This document shows, one piece after another, positions 51,784-61,300 of a stretch of DNA of 64,000 nt. The stretch is from Burhinus oedicnemus (taxonomy: Eukaryota > Chordata > Aves > Charadriiformes > Burhinidae), in contig VFFE01007767.1 in NCBI GenBank assembly GCA_008921705.1, positions 2,726,258 through 2,790,257 on the forward strand. Reading direction: 5' to 3'. The stretch's first letter is position 1, and each line of letters starts with the position of its first letter. The notes beneath the pieces are model-generated. The model worked only from the letters and a program-made list of their open reading frames with translations, did no database searches and was not told the origin of the DNA. A program made the translations under genes and the position numbers.

Positions 51784-52115
51784 TGAATCATAGAAAATTA
51801 TAGCTTGTAAGGGACCTTTGGAAGTTATTGGGTCCAGCCCCCTGCTCCAAGATGATTAACTTCAATATTACAAGTTTGCACAGGGTCTTTTCCATTCAAG
51901 GTTTGAATATCTCCAAGGATATTTTGAATATCTCCAAGGACTTGCTGGGTAATCTGTTCCAGTGCTTAACTACTCTTGGTGGGAAAATTTTTCCTTTATG
52001 TCTGATAGAAATCTACTGTCTTGCAGTGGGGGATTGTTGCCTCTCGTCCTTTGCTGTGTGTCTCTGGGAAGTGTCTGTCTCTGTCTTCTCCGCCCCCTTT
52101 TAGGTAGCCTGAAGG
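51784..52115 (-). mobile_element. CR1 LINE 3' portion with internal 21-bp duplication
   Basis: Reverse complement of CR1: it starts TGAATCATAGAAAATTATAG, then GGGACCTTTGGAAG, GGGTCCAGCCCC, TTTGAATATCTCCAAGGA, AATCTGTTCCAGTGCTTAAC, ATTGTTGCCTCTCGTCC and TCTGTCTTCTCC. It is antisense to MYO3A. The segment TTGAATATCTCCAAGGA occurs twice in tandem at 51903-51919 and 51924-51940. The 91-codon open frame at 51828-52103 lies inside this element and is not a gene. Confidence 0.85.
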
Positions 52116-54778
52116 GTTCAGTTTAACCCCCTTTTAGTTGCTTGTGTTTACGGGTAATATTTGTGTTCTATCAGTGCAGGCACTGAAAATACTGCCAGTA
52201 AAGAAAATACCTGTAAATCACAAGGGAACAATAGAAGAAGTGACTAACATTAAATTAATGAAAATTGCTCATGTACAAAGTTATCAAGATGACATTTCTA
52301 AATAACATCCTTGTGAGAGGATCATTAATATCTTCCCTTACTGTGTCTCATAGTCTGGACATTTATAAGAGCCTCTGTCTTTAAATTAAGTTTATTCAAA
52401 GCTTTAAAGAGGATTTCTGTCCTTCCTTGGGAAAATGCAGCCTTTGGAGACTTCCTAAAAACAGTTCGGACTGAAGGGCTGTGTTTTTGCATGCATCTCA
52501 CATACTAGAGTATGTGGTATCTGAGAACCAAACTGAGAAAGTCCATACAGTTTACATCTTCTACTACTTGTGCTGCCAAACCTGAGCTAACAGACACCAC
52601 CACCACTTCTCCTATACCCAATTTTCCTCCTGGGATTACTTTTTGCTTAAAATAGGTATTATAAAACTGATATGAACCACAAGAAATGTGTTTGTGTGTG
52701 CAAGAGAGAATGTGTGTGTTTTTGAGAGTGTGGGAGAGAGAATTAGAATTATTACTCTATCCTCCCAGAAGAGCCCATGTCTCATGACAGGTTGGAGGAC
52801 ATTTGCATTTGGTGAGTTACTTTGACCATTAGGGTAGAAAGCAGCCCTGTGGCACAGCTCAGATAGACACGTAGCTTCTACTGTATGCCTGTGTCCCAAG
52901 TTCTCCATGCGTTTCTTGTTTTCAGCAAGTATTCTGAGGAGTTTTATTGAATGATGTGGGGTCACGACACAGACTAATTAACTATTTGGCCATATGATTT
53001 CACAATGCTTGCAACGAAATAATAGCTGCCAGCACCTCTCTTCTCTAGATGGAAACTAGAAAGATCTTTTTAAAAAATTGTCTTCATAATTTCTTGTCAT
53101 CCAAGCATTACAGTTAGCTTAACTCAAAAACAGTAAGTTTGGTAAGAGGCTACGCAGGTTTTACTGGGGACAACATGCTACTAAGAAACAGCAGAGATGA
53201 TAACTATAAACTGCAATATTTAACAACACCCCAGGAAACTTCCAGTCTAGCAGTACTGCTAAATAATGTTTATCCCATAATCTCTTATTGAAGCACTGTA
53301 TGAGTTAGGGAAATCTGATTTTTTTTTTTCCTTTTTTTTTTTTCTGATTTAGGGGTTTTTTTCCATTGTAAGTTTTTAGGTCATGGACTAGATCCTGGTT
53401 AACATCCCCAGGCATAATTTATCTCCCTGTCTACTCAGATTCCCAAGCAAGCATGGTCTAGCGCTGCATTGGGCAGGAGTATCATAGTTTTCTGTAGCTT
53501 CTTCTTTTGAAAGGGAAGAGTCTGACTCACTATGAGAGGGACTTCTAGACGTGTTTATGATAAGCTTGCATTGAACACACATGCAATTTGACAGCCTGAG
53601 CCAGGAGAAAGAATGACCATTTGAACTTTAGTTATGTGCATGGTTAGAGGGACATGTGGCAGCTTCACCTGCAAAAAATAGACAGAAGAAGTAGGAAATA
53701 AGACCAGATGCAATATTTTACCCATGAGGACTGGTTTGGCCTGTAGAAAAACAGAACAAGGTTAATACTAACCTGTGTCATCATTGTCGTCATCGTTCCA
53801 ACCCTCCCTGCCCCATGCGGCTCAGAGCACACACATACGGTGTCTGCCATAATCTCCTTTTCTAATTGTAGTTGTATTCCAATAAGCCTTTTTCCTCCTT
53901 ATAGCTGCTTGCATTCTAATACCTAGCCTTTTTTCCCCCCTTCCTCCTATGCTGATGGTCTCAGGAAAACACAAATTGTCTGATGTAAGTAAAAGTACAA
54001 CTCTTTGAGACAGAACTAGCAAAAGAAAAGTTCCCCTATGCATGCAAGAACCTGTGTCTATGAGATCCTCAGCTGAACTCTGCCTAAGCAGCTGCCCTGC
54101 CTTGGGAGTCAGTGGAGGATTTCCATGGTGGTGTGGGTGACTGTTTTTTTCTTCAAGACCTGCTCAGCTGACCTTTTATATACCCAGGTTCAGTTTTGGC
54201 TTGGTCTAAAATAATGACAGTTTTAATATCTTACTTTACCTGATATTTTAGGTAAGTTTTGTCTGATAATACGGTAGTTATCTCATAATAGGGATTTATA
54301 TCTTACGAGAAGGGTAGAAAAATTTGTTAAAGCAACATGTTTAAGAAAGTAAAAATTAGCATTGCTAACCCAGGCAGATAAATTCAACCTTGGCTTTACT
54401 GCCTAAACATTGAAGCAGGTGATTTATGAGGTATAGTTTCTTCCTTCTCCCACCTGCAAAAAGAATATACTCCTTTTTGGGTTAGTTTTCTTTACCTTGA
54501 ACAGAAAGACTAACAGATATCCAGTGTTGTAATGAAAACAGAAGAAGATCCACCTACAAGAAGCAAAATTTTAATACTAGGTAATGAAAAAAAATAGTTT
54601 GAATATAACATATGTGTAATTTATTTCACAAATGGTTTGTCACTTGTCAGACAGTTTCAGTGCCCTGAAATGCAAGTGCATTGAATTAACCAGAATTGTC
54701 ATCATCCATTTGGTTTGATTAAACATGTCAGTGATGTGGCAAAGTTAAAACAATAGAGACCCTGGAAAGATAATGTCA

Positions 54779-54783
<5 letters not shown>

Positions 54784-54812
<29 letters not shown>
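54784..54812. repeat. Poly-A tract, 29 bases
   Basis: A run of 29 A residues follows GTT in MYO3A intron 2. The preceding 180 bases include a GATTAAA but no recognisable mRNA or SINE body, so a retroposed origin is possible but unproven. Confidence 0.85.
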
Positions 54813-54816
<4 letters not shown>

Positions 54817-54879
54817 CTAGAAAACTCAATGGAGGAGGCAGACCAGCATGGCTAAAGACAGTAAATTAAATCCTGCTTG

Positions 54880-54990
54880 GGAATCTGACCCTGATCCAGC
54901 AAAGCACTTAATCTCATCATTTAAGCATATGAATTCTTCCTTTTCTACGCATGCATATTGTCCCACTGAAGTAAGGGTGAGATGAAGTGA
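54880..54990. repeat. Possible ancient amniote repeat fossil
   Basis: GACCCTGATCCAGCAAAGCAC, TTAAGCATATGAATT and CCCACTGAAGTAAGG follow the order of an old, often palindromic interspersed repeat (GATCCTGCAAAGCACTTAAGCATGTG...CCCATTGAAGTCAATGG) that is abundant in turtles and crocodilians and survives as fossils in birds. I cannot name the family. Confidence 0.45.
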
Positions 54991-56446
54991 GTTCCAAGAT
55001 TGTTGCCATAGAGCACAGCACCTACGAGACCAGGGCCTTCATTGGCCTGATAGGGGACACATCTTGCAACAAGACTTACGTATCGAATGGTATTTGTGTA
55101 GGCATTCATGTGGTGCAAGTTCAATGCATCCCAGGGGTTCCAAAGGTAGTTTGAAAATTATTGTTATGTTTAGGTACAAAGGGCTATAAAATGTTTTATA
55201 CTGTAAGGTGCAAGTCTTTTTGTAATTGCAGCACATAAAAAATGTAGGGCTATAGAAGAACAGATTAAAAATATCGTATACGATAGTATCTGATGTGTGG
55301 AGTTCTGCAGTTGAAAGGTTTTGTTGATAAATTATGCCCTCAATTTGAACAGACTTCAAAATCTGTAGTTAAAAGGAATTACTGTTTTGTGCCACATTGG
55401 TAAAATGTCTTATGTGGGTATTTATTTTCATATGAAAAGCTACTGGATGATACAGTGTAAAACTTACAATTTGTTTCACTGTTTTATTGGAAGCAGCTAC
55501 TCCTTTATAGAGGCAATGGCTCTTCAATCAATAAGTATTGTTAGGTGCATTATGAATAGTTTAAGGGCTTAAGTACCGATTTCGTCTTTGTGGGTATGTA
55601 ACTGCTACAGTTAGTCACTAAAGTTACCTTGTTGCTTCTTCCTGTGGAAAAATTGTAAGTGATAAAAATGAACATATGAAATATTGCAGGTTTAAAGAGG
55701 ATGGGAGAGGGATTTGCAAGAGTCTAACTGGACTTTAGATAGGAGAAGGGATTGTCCAGAGTAGATTGTGGCTCTGCACCTCGAACAAGAAGCTGACAGG
55801 GCTGATGTTACAAGGGCTATTATTAGTCTTACACCTGAGGCCCACCTTGTTTTAGTGGGAAATGAGACCTTTCTTTCCATGTTGCTTTCATCATCTTCCA
55901 TGATGCTTATCCCTTGTGTATGACGTCCTTCTACACTAGGAATTAAGTGCTGCTTGGCAAAGAGGGCAGCTTTCCCCTTGGAAAATTTTCTTGTTGTGGG
56001 AATTTCTCTGCTGTCTTCTGATGCCTTAAATCCATTTTGTGTTGTATGTAGCTTTTGTACGTGAGAACTGATGCTGAGAATTTGCATTGCTGGCGAGTTG
56101 CACATGATGAATATCAGAAGCAATTAGTTTGCCCCACAGAACATGCCTTCACAGCAAATTTATTTCACTATAAGTGAGAAGCAATTGTGTATATAGGAAA
56201 AGAAAGAGATAGGCTGCTGTACTTGTGTTTGGGCAAGAGGAATTAAATGCAGAAAGTAGTGAAAAAAGACTGGTAAAAGTGCTGTGTGTGTTGTTTATAT
56301 GAATGGTAGACATAAGGACAAATTTATGGTTTGCCAGTTTAACAGGAGCTCATTTGGCTATAAATACAAAAACTAGTGAAAACTAAAACCAGGTGGCTAC
56401 TCCAACACTTCCTAATTTCTTTTTATATTTCCCTGATGTTTTGCAG

Positions 56447-56551
56447 CTCTGCAATGGTGGATCTGTGACTGATCTTGTGAAAGGATTTCTGAAAAGAGGT
56501 GAAAGGATGAATGAACTTATAATTGCTTACATTTTACGTGAAGCTCTGATG
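56447..56551 (+). CDS. MYO3A: MYO3A coding exon 3: kinase hinge and alpha-D/E helices
   Basis: A 105-base exon (35 codons, residues 102-136), phase 0 at both ends, with acceptor TTTTGCAG and donor ATG|GTAAGA. It encodes [19 protein letters not shown] (102-120), the post-hinge segment that binds ATP and substrate, and the helix [14 protein letters not shown] (123-136). It joins WLVLE from the previous exon to GLQHLH in the next. [10 protein letters not shown] is the MYO3A form; MYO3B differs here (family knowledge). No frame damage is seen. It lies 22.5 kb from the previous coding exon and 1.7 kb from the next. Confidence 0.95.
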
Positions 56552-58259
56552 GTAAGATAAGCTCGCAGTGAAAGGACAGTCAATATTCAGGCCATATTTT
56601 TTTCTTTGAATGAATAAAGATCATGTCCCCACTAACATGGCTCACTATCCTATATTATAGTAGTGTTTAATGAAATCAAGGTAATGTGTAATTCAAATGG
56701 TTCTTTTTGAACAAACAAGGTAAAGAACAATTTGTCTGTTTCATTATTAACAGAATGAAAATTGATTTCTGATCATTGATTCCTTTCCTTAGTAAATACA
56801 GTTCTGCATCAAAATCACTTTCCTTCTGCAAAATAGCAGAAATATATCCAAAATACTGTTCACCCTCTTATGTCTGGATCCAAAATATTTTTATAGCAAA
56901 ATGATCAACAGATCTAGTGAATTCAAACACTGCTACAAGACAGGGGGGGTTTTTTGCTAATCAGAATCACGTGTTTTTCATTTTCTTTTAACCAGAATTT
57001 GACTTTCTGCAGTGGAATTTAGGCCTTTGCATTTTTCTTTGGGTTTATACCCTAAAGATGTAATATATAATGTAGACTTACCGTGGGTTTTTTTCGGCTT
57101 TTATCTTTAAATCTCTATTTGACATAAAGTGGGGCAATTAAACACAAAAAACATTCTCCGCAAGATTTTCAGTAGCATTGGATGGGTAATCACAGGATCC
57201 TCAATACATCATGCCACTCCTAGATTTACCAGTCCCTTACTCTTATCTTTTTCTAACCTTGCTATAGACTCGAGAAACCGAGAAACCATGATGTAGCCTT
57301 TTAATATTTATATGCGAGACAGAATTGTAACAGCACAACAGAATCATCACCTTCCATAAAAAGCAAGAGACAAAGAAAGTCCTTCCTGAGTACATACCTT
57401 CCCCTGCCCCCAGTCAACTTAGGACAATCTGATCCATGATCAGGAAGACCAAAGTGCTCTGGACTTCTTTATGGAGGTTTTATTTGCTGTAGCAGGAGCC
57501 CAGGCTGCTCCCTCAGGTGCTGAAGTTAGATGACCAAAAGTCATCTTTGAGAATAACAGACTAAACTGGAATTCAGCCCTGACTCAAAGCCTCAATGTAA
57601 CAAAATGGCTTTTCACAACAGAGAAATGCAAATTATGGGTAGATGCTCCATCAGTACAACAGAATGATCACACACTGGAAACAGAAACTTGGAAAAACAA
57701 AGTGTGCAGGAAATCCAGAAAGAACAGCGTTGGGGTCAACATGACAAAGGAAAAGAGCTGAAATTGCAAGATACTCTCTAGTGGGAAAAGTATGAAGAAA
57801 TACAGGAAAAATATTTGCACAAGTTATCTGGCAAAGAAACCCTCCATTAGGAAGCAGGGAAATAAAACTGAGCATGCTTTTGGGGGAAACATGGAGAGAG
57901 GCATTTGATGACTCATGGCTACCTGTCATCTGATTAGCAGTGAGTGCTCCTACCGTATAGGCAGAAGGTATGAAAACGCACCAATATACTGAAATCCTAT
58001 CCTGGGCAAGCATGTGACAATACTTTAATTAACACTGGCAATGCTTGCACCTCCCAAAACGTCAATAAAAAATATCTATGCCTTCTGGTGTGCCAAGTGT
58101 TTTTCCAGTAAGAATGATAACTCTGTGGCTTTGGATTAAAAAAAAAAAAAATCTGTTTTAAGTTTTTTCATACATTTCTGCTACCTTTTTGTTTCTGCAA
58201 GTGTAATACAGAGAACAGAGCTGTTAGTAAAAAGTTCATTTTTACATCTCGTATTCCAG
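56552..58259 (+). other. MYO3A: MYO3A intron between coding exons 3 and 4
   Basis: A 1.7 kb intron from GTAAGA to the TCTCGTATTCCAG acceptor. It is AT-rich. The 120-codon minus-strand frame at 57651-58013 has no domain and no splice context. I recognise no mobile element or additional exon. Confidence 0.85.
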
Positions 58260-58359
58260 GGACTTCAGCATTTGCATGAAAACAAAACTATCCACCGTGA
58301 TATTAAGGGAAATAATATCCTTTTGACCACTGAAGGAGGAGTCAAGCTTGTGGATTTTG
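58260..58359 (+). CDS. MYO3A: MYO3A coding exon 4: kinase catalytic loop and DFG
   Basis: A 100-base exon giving residues 137-169 plus the first base of codon 170, phase 1 at its end, with donor TTTG|GTATGT. It encodes [19 protein letters not shown] (137-155) with HRD catalytic residues H148-R149-D150, K152 and the metal-binding N155, then [14 protein letters not shown] (156-169). The DFG glycine is split by the intron, and D168 is the magnesium-binding aspartate. All key residues of an active kinase visible so far are present. The next exon, expected to begin with the VSAQL-type activation segment, is not found before the window ends. Confidence 0.95.
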
Positions 58360-61300
58360 GTATGTTATGTTTACTTATAAAGACAACCAGTGTTGTACAT
58401 CTGAAGCATGGAAAATAAAATAGAGGAAACAAGTCAGAGAAGATGAATTATACTAGCCTTTTATTAAGGTTTTGAGTTTTTCATTAAAAATAACTTGGAT
58501 AAACAAAGTTACTTTTTAACTTGATAGAAATAAAATATTCACAGACTTGGTGTTTTTACAGCTTTGGGTTTTCCAGCCATTTTGCTAGTGCTGTTTAGAT
58601 AGCATGGTTAAAGAGTAGAAGTTATAATATGGTGTAAGTGCTAAATACTTTAGGGCAACACAGTAAGAGAAGTGGCAAAGCAAATTAACAGGGTTGAAAA
58701 TAAGGTTGGTGTTTAGTTCCTCCAGGACCATGTGCAGGCTCAGTGAAATTAGGGGCTGATAGGCAAAAGCTTCATGTTGTATATGAAAGGACTTAGCACT
58801 CACTAGATACTGTGAAGAATGGAAGAGGTCCACCTCAGTCACATGTACTTATTAGTTTGATTTGAAACAAAACAAGAGATACTACCTGAAGGCAGTACAG
58901 GGGGAAATATTATATAGGTAATTCCCACTTTCCAAAGTCTGGGAAGACTAACATTACTTTTGGCAAGTCTAAACCTAAGACGTGGCATTAAACGGAAAGA
59001 ATCTGTTAGGCCTAAAGTGATTCTTGAATGCTGTTATCTGGTTTTACCACCAGAAGGCAAAAGCAGACACACAGGTAACTGGATGCGACCTGTTATTTAT
59101 CAGCCATACCACAATGATTTGCCTTAAAAGTGTAGTGACAGTTGTTTTATTTAAGGAGGGTGTAAAAGTTTGCACTGGTTGTTAATATGAACTATTGTTC
59201 TCTGGTAGCACGCAGTCTTCTAATGTTTAAATTCAATTTATCAGTCACTACTCACAGCATAGCAGCCAATTGTAAATATCACGATTCCATTCCGCAGGTG
59301 GGAAATCTTCATTTTTCCTTTACCCTCTTATTTTGTTAGTGAGCTTTATTCAATTGATACATAACAATTTTTTAAACTAATCATGGGATTTTAAATCCCA
59401 TTAGTGTAGTGTCTTCCTGCCAGTAGATTGTATTTATGCAGCTCTCATTACTTCACACACAAAACCCCCGCCACCATTAGGGTTACTAATTCTTCTGAAA
59501 ATTCATGTGTTTATATTCATTATTTCATTCCTTAGATAAAATCTTTAGTTGAAAAGCCTTCAGACTTCCTAAATTATCTGCCATATGCTTAACTGGATTT
59601 TCTGCTAGTCTGGAGGCAAAATCAATATTTTTGCTTAGAGATTTTTAATATGTTGTGGGTACTAATTTTTTTAGGGTGCTGAAGGCAATTAGAGCTGTGG
59701 AGGATCGATGCTTCTGAAAATTAATTCACTTATGCAGATGTCAAAATGTACAAGCCATAGGGATGAGGACCTGAATTGTTTATTCCCTAGTTATTGCAAT
59801 CTACTGCTAAGGCTTTAATTGAAAAATAATCTTAAAATCTTGTGGGAAAAATTGTGATGCCAGAGCACAGAGGAGAATGCGCACAAGAAACAAACATATA
59901 TACACACACATTTATGTGGATTGAAGAGGGGCTTACAATATCTGCAGTCCTTCCTCTCAAAGGAATAAAGGAACTGCACCCTAACTTAGGAAAAGATAGA
60001 AATTTTCTTTTGCTTTTTTTTTTCTTTTCTTTTTTTTCCCCTAAAACCAATCTGAAGTCAATAATGAGTAGTTTCAAATGGGAAAAATTTATACAGTCTT
60101 CACAAAATCATCATGGAAGACATACCATTCATCCTTCAGGCTGATGTTTAAGGTATTCGGCTAGGATTTGGGAGATTTGTGTCTTCTGCTTAAGAGGATT
60201 TAAACCCACATTGATCAGATTCTAAGAGTATTTTTTATCCAGGAATGTGAGTTGATCAAAATCTGTCATGTTGACACTGCTACAAACTGTTGTACCTAAA
60301 CATTTATTGGATCAGGGACTGAAACTCATAGCCATCTTTTACTGTATAAGCCTGTGAATCTGCTGGCTACAGAATGAGATAGACACACAGGCACAATCTC
60401 CTTTTCTGCCAGTGAATACTCAGTGGAAGAAAAATTTTTGTTTTAGGTTGAACCAATTATTACATGGGGCCAGACAAATAGACAAAACCATCCCAAACAA
60501 TCACACAGCCCTTTCTAGCATGGACACAGCTTTTCCACTGTGGATAGGGCAGCAGGGACAGTGGTCCTTTCTTGCACAGCAGTACTGACTTTCCAGAAGC
60601 TTCATTTTGTGACACAATTTATACACATTGTCTTATGGTTGTTGTGCCATAGGCTTTTATGTATGGTGTGACCATAGTTTCTGAACACTGTGCAGTCTGT
60701 AATGGATGACCTTCACAGCCCTCTTATGAGGAAGTCAGTTACTATAATTCCCAGTTAACAGCTGGGGATCTGAAACTGAGAGACTGAGTTGCTTGAAGTG
60801 ACACAGAAAGTGTGTGGAAAAGCTCTTCCAAAATCCAGGCTAACAGTCTGAACTGTTTGCCTTTCATAGCGGTATTCATAGTTAAAGAGATGAGAAAGAC
60901 TGTGAAAGAATACCATGGCAGCGCCTCACCCAGATTCCTTTGAAGAGTGAGATTTTTGCTTTCCTATAAAGTTCTGCTGTAATATTGCTTAATCACCCAA
61001 GTAATATTCTCGTATCTAAGAAACATCCAATCCCAGTTGATAGATTAATGATCAAATCAAGTAAATGAGTTTATAACATCTCCACACCAATGCTTCTGGA
61101 GCTCAATTGTTTATCAAGGAGCTGCCAGATAGAAGTTTTAGTTTAAGCTGTCCAAGCCACAAGAAGTTTGAAATAGTGTTACCAGGGAAGCATTCTCTCT
61201 CCTCACATCCATCCAGTATGATAATTTACATCAGGAGAGTTAAACAAATTCATTTTTTTTACTACAGATAATGCGTAGCAGCCAAGGGGATCTACTCTAA

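Larger units (their letters stand above)
33941..56446 (+). other. MYO3A: MYO3A intron between coding exons 2 and 3 (22.5 kb), repeat-rich
   Basis: A long intron starting GTAAAT and ending with a TGATGTTTTGCAG acceptor. Most recognisable mobile DNA of the window is here: one near-complete CR1, one ancient CR1, two CR1 3' stubs and several older fossils. Two longer open frames, 38382-38924 (180 codons, +) and 55692-56123 (143 codons, -), have no recognisable domain and are not called. Stretches 33941-38150, 41100-44000 and 52130-54780 hold nothing I can identify beyond short homopolymer runs. Confidence 0.85.

Noticed and set aside
51828..52103. 91-codon open frame
   Set aside because: It lies on the reverse strand of a CR1 3' portion and is repeat-derived.
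55692..56123. 143-codon open frame on the minus strand just before MYO3A coding exon 3
   Set aside because: No recognisable family or motif, antisense in an intron and no paired exons or promoter; could only be supported by conservation or transcripts.
29444..58359. Assignment to paralogue MYO3B
   Set aside because: The N-terminal [16 protein letters not shown] and [10 protein letters not shown] segments fit MYO3A; MYO3B differs in both. A full-length comparison would settle it.
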